The translations under genes were made by a program, and so were the position numbers. The notes below the pieces were generated by a model that saw only the letters and a program-made list of their open reading frames with translations, ran no database searches and had not been told where the DNA came from. From the NCBI GenBank assembly GCA_036564195.1, contig DATCLA010000234.1, positions 1-51,802 on the forward strand: DNA of 51,802 nucleotides, read 5' to 3'. This stretch comes from DATCLA01 sp036564195 (GTDB lineage: Bacteria; Bacillota; UBA4882; UBA8346). This document shows, in pieces, positions 1 through 7,541 of this stretch; the stretch's first letter is position 1, and each line of letters opens with the position of its first letter.

Positions 1-1
1 C

Positions 2-3000
2 CTGCAGGCCGGTAAAGAGGGCGTATACGTCAATCTGAATTCCGGCGCGGTGATTGGTAAGATCATCTCCGGGGACAGTGCCAATGGTTTCGGCGATGTG
101 GTCATCAGCGCCGATGGGTCGCTGATTCCCCTTGCGGTGGCGGCCGGCGACGCCAACGTGACCGGATCGAATATTACGATCGATACGGCCATGGGGAGTA
201 TCGGATCTTTAGTAAACCCATTCGTGATCAGCGCCAATCAAAGTTCACTGGCCAACGGTGGTACGAGCGGCGGCGTGGTTAATCTCAGCGCTCCGATGGA
301 TATCGGCGTTACTCAGATTGCCGGTGATCTGTTAGTGGATCAGATTAAATCGACCGCGGATGGGAATATCCTGATTAATGTACCCAACGGTAACATTTAT
401 AACGCCAGCGGACAAACGGCCGCTCAGGCCCTCAGCCGTGATCAGGCGGAAAAAGTTTGGCGGACGCTGGGTCTGACCGAAGCCGACGGGGCGGAAACCG
501 GGAAAGCAACCGACGCGACGGTTGTCAAATTCGAGTCGTTGGTGGATTGGTACTATAACCAATACTGGCAATTACGCAATCTAGGCACCGTCGCTTCCGA
601 TGGAACGTTAACTTTAAGCGATGCTGGCGTTCAGATGATGACAGCTCAGGCAGCCGCGGCGTTGAATATTCCAAACCCGACTGCGGATCAAGTCCGGACT
701 TATGCTAATCAACTTTACCAGAGCGATTGCAATTTCTTGAGTATCGTGGCGGCCGGCGGAGTGCCCAATGCCAGTCCGGATCGAGCGGGCAATGTCGTGA
801 CTCCGGTAAACTTAAATGAGATTAGCGATTATACGACTTACAATAAGGACTTCCACTATACTGCCACGTCCGAACAGATTAGCGCTTTAACCGCTAATGC
901 CGTTTGGACGGTGGATGAATTGACCGCGGCCATCAGCCGGACGGCGTTATTACCGTCGTCGAGCACCCCGGTGGGGAACACGACGCCGAATATTGTCGGA
1001 CGGGATGTGACCATTAATACAGGTAATGCCATCGGCAAATTGGTTGATCCGGTTGCCATCAGTCTGACGGATTTTCAAAATAAAACCCTAACTGATGGGC
1101 AAAAAGCTGCTTTGGCCCTGGCTAAAAGTCCTGGAGACGTAGTAGGTATCGGCACGGATTCTGAGGGCAAGATAGTTACCTTTAGCTTTGAGGTTGTTGA
1201 TGGAAAATTGACCGTGCCGGAAGGGTACACCTTGACCGGACTGCAATTATCACAAACTGCGCCGGTTTATGTGGATGCCACCGGTAAAATCAAGGCTAGT
1301 GCCAGTCAGAAGGGGAGAAAGGACGCTGTATATTTACAGGCCAGCGGTGTCAGCCAGAATTTCGTGATCGACCAGATTACAACTGGCGGTGACATTTATT
1401 TGACAGCGCCTCAGAATATTACCGTGGCGGTCAATAATAACGGAGATCTGCTCTCGACCTATCAACTTCAAGGTGACAATATCAGGTTGGTCTCCGGCAG
1501 CGGCAATATCGGTTCGGCAGAGACACCCTTGATCTATCAAGCCGACGGTGCCTTGATTTTGGCAACCGCGGGACAGGATATTTACTTAAAGAACGCCAAC
1601 GGCGACATGAAGATCGGGGGCGTGGCTGCGGGCGGCACAGCTTGGCTCGAGTCGGAGAGCGGTTCGATCTTACCGCTGTATTCAAGCGGAGTGGCTGTCC
1701 AAGGTGACAATATTTATTTACAAGCGGACAACAATATCGGCTCAAGCACTAATCCTTTGACGGTGCAACTTAGTGGCAACGGCACTTTGAGTGGTCAAGC
1801 GGGCGGCGCTATCACGCTTGCCAGTCCCAGTGGAACATTAGCTTTGACGATTACCGATTTGACGGCTGAAAACGATATTTGGCTGGACGGTGAAGCCGAT
1901 ATAATATTAAAAAATGCGATCACCGCAAATAACGGATCAATTATCATTAACGCCTTGAAGAACGTGACTATTTCCGGGACGGTGCAAACGAGTAATTCAT
2001 TAGATTCAGTGACTATTTACGGGGCCACGATTACCGAAGGTGGCGCTGGGTTAATTCGCACTGCCCAGTTAACTGCTCTTAGCAGTAACGGTCAGACGCT
2101 CATCGGCACCAATGCAGTTGACAGCTTCAACGCTACCAATAGTAATGGCGGTGATATCTTATTTAATAACACCGCCGGTACGTTAACGCTGACCGGAATC
2201 AGCCAGGAAAATGGCGGCAATGTTGCAATTAACAATACGGGTGCCATTGCAGTAACCGGAACCGTGGCTACGACCGGCAATGTTAATTTGACGGCCTCAG
2301 AAGCGATTACCGAGTCGAGCAGTGGTCAGATTATCGATGCCGCGTTACTAACTACTCAGTCCAAAGGCGGTCAAAGCTTAACCGGAGCGAATACGGTGAA
2401 TGCCTTCAATGCGACCAACGCTGGTGGCGGGAACATTGAATTAACCAACACTGATGAGGCGTTGAAGCTGATCGCTATCAGCCAGACAGACGGAGGCAAT
2501 GTAACCTTGAATAATACCGGCACCATTGCAGTAACCGGGACAGTGGCTACTACCGGTAATGTCAATTTGATAGCTTCGGAAACGATCACCGAGTCCGGTG
2601 CGGGAAGGGTTATAAACGCCGCAGTGTTAACCACTCAATCTACCGGCGGTCAGACCTTGACCGGAGCGAATACGGTGAAGGCCTTCAATGCGACTAACTC
2701 CGGGAGTGGCGAGATCCAATTAATCAATAGCGCCGCTGAGTTGGCGCTGACCGGCATCAGCCAGAAAGATGGCGGCAATGTCGTAATTAACAATACGGGT
2801 GCCATTGCAGTAACCGGAACCGTGGCTACGACCGGCAATGTCAATTTGACGGCCTCAGAAGCGATTACCGAGTCGAGCAGTGGTCAGATTATCGATGCCG
2901 CGTTACTGACTACTCAATCTACCGGCGGCCAGACCTTAACCGGAGCGAATATGGTGAATGCCTTCAATGCGACCAATACCGGTGGCGGAGACATTAAATT

Positions 3001-4093
3001 AATCAATACAGCTGAGGCGCTGAACATTGAGGATATTCGGCAGACGGCGGGCGGTAATGTTACGGTGAACAATACCGGGGACATCAACGTCAAGACAGTT
3101 ACGGTAGCCGCCGGAAATATCAACTTGACCGCGTCGGAGTCGATTTTCAACCGGCTGGGAAATACTGATGTTAATATAACTGCGAATACTATTAATTTGA
3201 AGGCCGAGAATGGCCAAATCGGGGAAGAGAGCATCCGTTTAAGGGTATATGCAAAGGAGACAGTGAATGCGGCAGCCGCAGGTGATGTTTATCTGGAAGG
3301 TTGCAACGGAGACCTGGTATCATATTCGATGAGCAGTCAAAACGGGTTCGTTGATTTGATCACCGCTAACGGCAACATTATAATTGACAAGGTTAACGCG
3401 CCGCGGTTAAGCTTCACTCTGAGCCGTCCGGGCGATACACTGCAGCTTGATACTATTAATGTTATCGACAGTATCAACGTTAAGGCGGATAATATCCAAT
3501 TCGGGCAGATGATCCATAGCGGTTCATCACCGTTGCATCTATCCATCAGCGGCGGCAGCAAGGAAATGGCGGATTATGTAACCATCAACATCACTTCCGA
3601 GTTGGGAGCCGTATTTGATAAACTCCATACGGATCAGGGACGGATTAATGCGCAAACCGACAATCTGGACTTTTATAATACCGTTGTCGGTGACCGGGTG
3701 GAATTTTATAATAAATATTATGCGGTGCTTGCCGATAATAACTATGTAAGACTGGAAGATTTCGACGCGCAGCCCTATCCGGAAAACACGCCGTTCTATC
3801 TTTCCTTAAGAAGTGACCGGCTCATTTTAACCGATGCCTATATTGTGAATTATGATCCGGATTTCATTATCAATCGGCCGGACATTCGGAACAGCTTTGT
3901 CCGTGAGGCAATGATGAATCTGCCGATGGTAGCAAGCTCGGCTATTGAACAAATACCTAACCATTTATTAACCTCTGCTAGCGTAAATGGATCGGAAAAC
4001 TACATTGTTTTTGCTCCCGGTAATCTTGAAATCGGGAATGACACCGACCAAAACGGTCAAGTAATAATCGATCAGGAAATTGTTACAGAATAA
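2..4093 (+). CDS. TpsA-like filamentous exoprotein, 3' part (5' end outside window)
   Basis: The frame is open from the first bases of the window, so the N-terminal signal and TPS secretion domain lie upstream and about 1,363 residues are visible. The protein is rich in G, N, T, S and A, with short alternating beta-strand motifs such as GNVNLTASE, GGNVTLNNTG and TGANTVNAFNATN. This is typical of the right-handed beta-helix of filamentous haemagglutinin-type exoproteins. A 93-residue repeat (about 279 bp) occurs between roughly 2030 and 3142. No catalytic motif, sortase signal or toxin-like C-terminus is evident; the last 300 residues are non-repetitive and may be a C-terminal cap. The TpsB gene begins 74 bp downstream, which supports its role as the secreted partner. 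By family knowledge it would be an adhesin or surface filament; the ligand is unknown. Confidence 0.8.
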   Translation: MQAGKEGVYVNLNSGAVIGKIISGDSANGFGDVVISADGSLIPLAVAAGDANVTGSNITIDTAMGSIGSLVNPFVISANQSSLANGGTSGGVVNLSAPMDIGVTQIAGDLLVDQIKSTADGNILINVPNGNIYNASGQTAAQALSRDQAEKVWRTLGLTEADGAETGKATDATVVKFESLVDWYYNQYWQLRNLGTVASDGTLTLSDAGVQMMTAQAAAALNIPNPTADQVRTYANQLYQSDCNFLSIVAAGGVPNASPDRAGNVVTPVNLNEISDYTTYNKDFHYTATSEQISALTANAVWTVDELTAAISRTALLPSSSTPVGNTTPNIVGRDVTINTGNAIGKLVDPVAISLTDFQNKTLTDGQKAALALAKSPGDVVGIGTDSEGKIVTFSFEVVDGKLTVPEGYTLTGLQLSQTAPVYVDATGKIKASASQKGRKDAVYLQASGVSQNFVIDQITTGGDIYLTAPQNITVAVNNNGDLLSTYQLQGDNIRLVSGSGNIGSAETPLIYQADGALILATAGQDIYLKNANGDMKIGGVAAGGTAWLESESGSILPLYSSGVAVQGDNIYLQADNNIGSSTNPLTVQLSGNGTLSGQAGGAITLASPSGTLALTITDLTAENDIWLDGEADIILKNAITANNGSIIINALKNVTISGTVQTSNSLDSVTIYGATITEGGAGLIRTAQLTALSSNGQTLIGTNAVDSFNATNSNGGDILFNNTAGTLTLTGISQENGGNVAINNTGAIAVTGTVATTGNVNLTASEAITESSSGQIIDAALLTTQSKGGQSLTGANTVNAFNATNAGGGNIELTNTDEALKLIAISQTDGGNVTLNNTGTIAVTGTVATTGNVNLIASETITESGAGRVINAAVLTTQSTGGQTLTGANTVKAFNATNSGSGEIQLINSAAELALTGISQKDGGNVVINNTGAIAVTGTVATTGNVNLTASEAITESSSGQIIDAALLTTQSTGGQTLTGANMVNAFNATNTGGGDIKLINTAEALNIEDIRQTAGGNVTVNNTGDINVKTVTVAAGNINLTASESIFNRLGNTDVNITANTINLKAENGQIGEESIRLRVYAKETVNAAAAGDVYLEGCNGDLVSYSMSSQNGFVDLITANGNIIIDKVNAPRLSFTLSRPGDTLQLDTINVIDSINVKADNIQFGQMIHSGSSPLHLSISGGSKEMADYVTINITSELGAVFDKLHTDQGRINAQTDNLDFYNTVVGDRVEFYNKYYAVLADNNYVRLEDFDAQPYPENTPFYLSLRSDRLILTDAYIVNYDPDFIINRPDIRNSFVREAMMNLPMVASSAIEQIPNHLLTSASVNGSENYIVFAPGNLEIGNDTDQNGQVIIDQEIVTE
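2030..3142 (+). repeat. Four tandem ~279-bp (93-aa) repeats inside the exoprotein gene
   Basis: Units begin with an ITE motif at about 2030, 2306, 2585 and 2864, spaced 276, 279 and 279 bp. The GTVATTGNVNL motif recurs at the same period. The segments starting near 2243 and 2801, two periods apart, are almost identical at the DNA level, whereas the middle copy near 2522 is more diverged. This suggests recent homogenisation by recombination. Confidence 0.85.
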
Positions 4094-4167
4094 TATGGGG
4101 TATAAAAGTTACATGGAGCTGTACTTCTTCATTGGCTTTACAATATTTGAAGGGCGGAAGGTAATAA

Positions 4168-5829
4168 ATGGTTAAAAAAACGTTAGTTCTTATCATCCTC
4201 ATCCTGGGATTAAGTAGGGTAAATACCATGGCGGCTGAGATTGATCCAGCCGCCGCTAATCCCGGAAACATAAGGCAATCAGTAGAAAACCGGGACTATT
4301 TTCGGCTGGAAAAAGAATTACAAGAGCAAAAGACACCGCAAGAAGAGAGCAATGTCACCGATAAGACGACCAAGCAAGAAGCAACAACGTCTGCCACCAA
4401 AGCACAGCTTTTTGTCAAAAAAATCGGTACTGATGTATCGGAGATATTATCCGAAACGGAGATTGCCGCAGTCACCGCTAAATATGAAGGTCGGTCGGTC
4501 GATATTCAAGACCTTTATCATATGCTGCAAGAGCTTAATGACTTATATATTCAAAAGGGGTTCATTACCGCGAAAGCGATTCTGCCGCCGCAAAAAGTTA
4601 CTGATGGCATAGTTCATGTTAAGTTGGTGGAGGCGCATTTTGGTCAACTTTTATTGGAAGGAAACGAACACACCCGAGACGCGTATATTTTGAAGCGCTT
4701 TTCCCAGCAGAGCGGAGATCTTGTTAATATTAGCACTTTGGAAAAAGAGATCTTTTACTTTAACCGGACCAATGATATTCAACTAAAGGCCGAGTTGAAG
4801 CCCGGTCAAGAGTTCGGGCAGACTGACTGCGTGTTAAAAGTGGTGGAGCCGTCTAATATCCAGGCGACATTATTTAGCGATAATGGAGGCTCCGCCAATA
4901 CCGGCAGGTATCGGCTGGGCCTGTCGTGGGTAAATAATAGTCTTACGGGTAATCGTGATTTTTTGATGATCAGCCCGGTAGGGACTGAAGGAACCTGGGC
5001 CGGATCAGTATTGTATAACCGGCCGATTACCAGGAAAGGGACTTCTTTGGGTTTTAGTTATTCCAAGAACCAGAGCAGCGTAATCTCGGGACCTTTTGAC
5101 AGCCTGGATATTAAGTCGGAGGAAACCGATAGCGGTATTAACCTAAACTACCCGCTGCGGGTAAAACCGAACTTTAAAGCTGATGGGATTGCATCGTTTT
5201 TTAATAAAAAGGCCAAAACGAATTTTTCCGGTAGTACTTTAATTGATTATCAAGTTCAGACTTTTTCGTTGGGCCTGACTTTTCAAAACATTGATCCAGC
5301 CGGCTTCTGGTATCACCGTTACGAATTAACCCGGGGCGATTCGGATATCGGCGACGCTTTTTACCGGTTTAATCTTACGGCGGTGCGGCAGCAAAAGATT
5401 AAAAAGGATGGATTGCTGATTTACCGGGCTACCGGACAATTGAGCAATAATAATCTGCTTCCTACAACGGAACAGTTTAGTATTGGCGGAATAAATACCG
5501 TAAGAGGGTATACCACGGGGATCCTAAGTGGGGATCAAGGATACAATCTTAGTATCGAATATGACTTTCCGCTTAAGTTTTCTCAGCAAGTGAAAGGATT
5601 TGCCTTCATTGATCACGGCGGCGCATTCCCTTATAAAGGGAATAACCAGGGTTCTTCAAGCGAAGACTATTTGACTAGTATCGGTTGTGGATTGAACTTG
5701 TATAATTTAAATAATTTATCAGGAAAGCTGGTGCTCGGAATGCCGATCGACTCATCGAAAAGTGGTTTACAAATTGATTTTTATCTGCAGCGGTCTTTAC
5801 CAATCGGCCGGCGGGAAAAGGATAAATAA
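4168..5829 (+). CDS. TpsB outer-membrane transporter (ShlB/FhaC/HecB family) of a two-partner secretion system
   Basis: This 553-residue protein should form the outer-membrane pore that exports the exoprotein encoded upstream. It starts with a signal peptide (about residues 1-23, ending near TMAAE), followed by a charged, helix-prone linker (about 35-80). A ShlB-type POTRA domain spans about 82-157 and a second POTRA about 158-230. The rest is a beta-barrel of alternating strands. The VRGY motif of loop 6, characteristic of TpsB/Omp85 proteins, is at residues 445-448. Length and order match the family. The ATG is preceded by a GGGCGGAAGG ribosome site. Its presence argues for an outer membrane even though the neighbouring genes look Firmicute-like. 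Confidence 0.93.
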   Translation: MVKKTLVLIILILGLSRVNTMAAEIDPAAANPGNIRQSVENRDYFRLEKELQEQKTPQEESNVTDKTTKQEATTSATKAQLFVKKIGTDVSEILSETEIAAVTAKYEGRSVDIQDLYHMLQELNDLYIQKGFITAKAILPPQKVTDGIVHVKLVEAHFGQLLLEGNEHTRDAYILKRFSQQSGDLVNISTLEKEIFYFNRTNDIQLKAELKPGQEFGQTDCVLKVVEPSNIQATLFSDNGGSANTGRYRLGLSWVNNSLTGNRDFLMISPVGTEGTWAGSVLYNRPITRKGTSLGFSYSKNQSSVISGPFDSLDIKSEETDSGINLNYPLRVKPNFKADGIASFFNKKAKTNFSGSTLIDYQVQTFSLGLTFQNIDPAGFWYHRYELTRGDSDIGDAFYRFNLTAVRQQKIKKDGLLIYRATGQLSNNNLLPTTEQFSIGGINTVRGYTTGILSGDQGYNLSIEYDFPLKFSQQVKGFAFIDHGGAFPYKGNNQGSSSEDYLTSIGCGLNLYNLNNLSGKLVLGMPIDSSKSGLQIDFYLQRSLPIGRREKDK

Positions 5830-5855
5830 ATCTTAAATAAAAAGGAGAAAAGAGA

Positions 5856-6164
5856 ATGAATCACGAGATTTTTGCCGACGCGGTCAGCGCCATTCATGTT
5901 AACGGCAACATAGTGCGAATTGATCTGATGACCCGCGAACCGCAACTGAAAAGTAATAACGGTCAACCGGTCTTTGATATCAGTCGACGGTTGATTATGC
6001 CGTTAGAAGGATTCGTCCAATCCTTTGCGGTTCAGGAAGATATCATCAACAAGCTGCTTGCCGCCGGTGTATTAAAAAGAGGCACCAAACCGCAGATAGC
6101 GGCGAATTCCCAAGCGGAACCAAACCAATCCGAACAACCAAAAAATGAAGAGAAAGAAGGTTAA
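5856..6164 (+). CDS. Unrecognised 102-aa protein linked to the two-partner secretion genes
   Basis: I do not recognise the family with confidence. The ATG has a strong AAAAAGGAG site and lies 26 bp after tpsB, so co-transcription is likely. There is no signal peptide or membrane segment. Residues 1-75 look folded, with HVNGNIVRIDLM and LIMPLEGFVQSF as the most conserved-looking motifs. The last 25 residues are a polar Q/N/E tail. The next gene begins a few bases after this stop. A cytoplasmic accessory or regulatory role for exoprotein production is possible, but it is inferred from position only. Confidence 0.75.
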   Translation: MNHEIFADAVSAIHVNGNIVRIDLMTREPQLKSNNGQPVFDISRRLIMPLEGFVQSFAVQEDIINKLLAAGVLKRGTKPQIAANSQAEPNQSEQPKNEEKEG

Positions 6165-6168
6165 TCCT

Positions 6169-6630
6169 GTGACATTAGTTGGCAAAAAGACCAGAGAATT
6201 ATTATCAGCAGTGTTAGTTATTTTAGGCGGAGTTATTGGAACGGCTGTTATTCAGCCCCAAGCAGCGTATGCCGCCCAAGTGCCGTCTCAGATCGGTATT
6301 GTAGACTATGTGTACCTGATCGATCATCATCCGGATACGGCAAAAGCCAACGAGGCGTTGCAGGCCGCACGGGATGCGGCGCAAAAGGAATATAATGAAA
6401 AGTCGATTGTTTTAAATGATAAAGGAAAACAGGCGCTTCAGAATGAGTTGAATCAGAAGGTGGAGCAGAAACGGCTGGAACTCTTAAAGCCGATCACCGA
6501 GAAGGTTAATGCGGCGATTAAGGAAGTCGCTCAATCTAAAAAGCTGATAGCGGTGGCGTATAAAAATACCTTTGTCTACGGTGGGGTGGACATTACGCAA
6601 GAAGTAGCCGCTAAGTTGGGAGAAAAATAG
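6169..6630 (+). CDS. Skp/OmpH-like periplasmic chaperone
   Basis: The product has an N-terminal hydrophobic signal/anchor (LLSAVLVILGGVIGTAV) ending at an AAYAA cleavage-like site. After it comes IGIVDYVYLIDHHPD, the typical opening of OmpH/Skp proteins, and a long charged coiled-coil region (about residues 60-120). A short C-terminal strand segment reads YKNTFVYGGVDIT, also typical of the family. Skp-type proteins hold unfolded outer-membrane proteins in the periplasm, so this one probably serves the TpsB barrel or the exoprotein. I chose GTG 6169 because AAGAAGG lies 8 bases upstream and it follows the preceding stop. An ATG at 6145 would overlap the upstream gene by 20 bp and has no clear ribosome site. 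Confidence 0.85.
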   Translation: MTLVGKKTRELLSAVLVILGGVIGTAVIQPQAAYAAQVPSQIGIVDYVYLIDHHPDTAKANEALQAARDAAQKEYNEKSIVLNDKGKQALQNELNQKVEQKRLELLKPITEKVNAAIKEVAQSKKLIAVAYKNTFVYGGVDITQEVAAKLGEK

Positions 6631-7541
6631 GTTCACAGTCAAAAAATCGGGACATCCCCAATGTCCGCACCGTTCACCGAGAGGCAGGTTCTTAGGAATA
6701 GCTGCCTCAATTGTTATTGAGACAGCTCATCCTAGTCGATTTCCCTTTTAATCAGTTAATTTCATCAAAAAAATCTGCTATTTTCCATAGCTGGAGCTTA
6801 TAACCGTACAATAAATTAAATTCCCATTGTTTATCATTAGCCTATATGGCAATTATTATCATATGAGTAATCGGCAAACTTATCGAAAGGGGACGCCAAC
6901 CAATTGGTCTAAAAAAGTTTGAGGTTCAGGACTGCCAGGTTTGCAATATTCTGGCAGTCTACTTTTGTGGGCATAACAGCAGATCCTTCGTTTTTAAAAG
7001 GTATGATGCTTCGCAGTCAATTTTGTCAAGGCTCTCACAACGCCGAGCTAGGAAGAACAACGGTTTAAAGTTGCTATTGCTTTGAAACTTCCGGAAACCG
7101 CCAGATCACTGAATTAAGCTTTATTGGTTAGCTAAAACTTGTACTAAAGAATTTGCGGGGCAATGAGACTTATTTTATTGCCATTTTCGACACTTTTGAC
7201 CCGATACGAGGAGAAAGTATCACAAGTAAGTCCACCGATAGAGGAGGATGGGGTAGGGCGTATCTTCATATATCACTGGTGAAGTAATAAATGTGGGAGG
7301 TGGAATGGTTTGATAAACCGGTTGTATTTCTCGAAGCAATAACCGTTTAAAACTCCCGGAACTAAAGAAACTTTTATATGCATTCCGGAAATTAAATCGC
7401 GCCTAAAATGGTAAAATAGAAGATGTCTTTTTGTAAAAATCTTGGTTAACAAATTGGCTAAAAAACTTTAACAGCAGGAATTGTTGGTAAAAAAGCGAAT
7501 ACTCTACAGAATTTTATACCGATGTGGAAAGGATTTGTTAA
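6631..7541. other. Gene-poor 911-bp intergenic stretch
   Basis: No convincing coding region is visible on either strand. Near the start are weak hairpins (6650-6666, and a GAGGCAG/CTGCCTC stem at 6681-6708) that may end the secretion operon. A candidate cyclic-di-GMP-I riboswitch with an overlapping terminator lies at 6870-6966. From 6967 to 7541 I see only stop-rich sequence, with isolated ribosome-site-like GGAGG strings near 7240 and 7298 leading to ORFs of a few codons. It may be a decayed gene or a long carB leader. Confidence 0.6.
6870..6966 (+). promoter_or_regulatory. Candidate cyclic-di-GMP-I (GEMM-I) riboswitch with overlapping terminator
   Basis: The order of conserved blocks fits the GEMM-I aptamer: GGCAAAC (6873-6879), a GAAA tetraloop (6885-6888), GGACGC (6891-6896), TTGGTCTAA (6904-6912), then ACTGCCAGGTTTGC (6931-6944). 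GCAAAC and GTTTGC can close the outer stem. The block after GGACGC departs from the usual AAAGC, and the stem carrying the GAAA loop is weak, so this could be a degenerate copy. The 3' strand GGACTGCCAG (6929-6938) pairs instead with CTGGCAGTCT (6951-6960), followed by ACTTTTG. That alternative is a terminator, as expected of an ON-type expression platform. No gene follows immediately. Confidence 0.5.

Noticed and set aside
2030..3142. Regular repeats that might suggest a CRISPR array
   Set aside because: The 279-bp units are in-frame protein repeats with no short palindromic repeat or unique spacers.
2092..3234. Several minus-strand ORFs inside the exoprotein gene
   Set aside because: They are mirror images of the repetitive coding sequence and recur with the repeat period.
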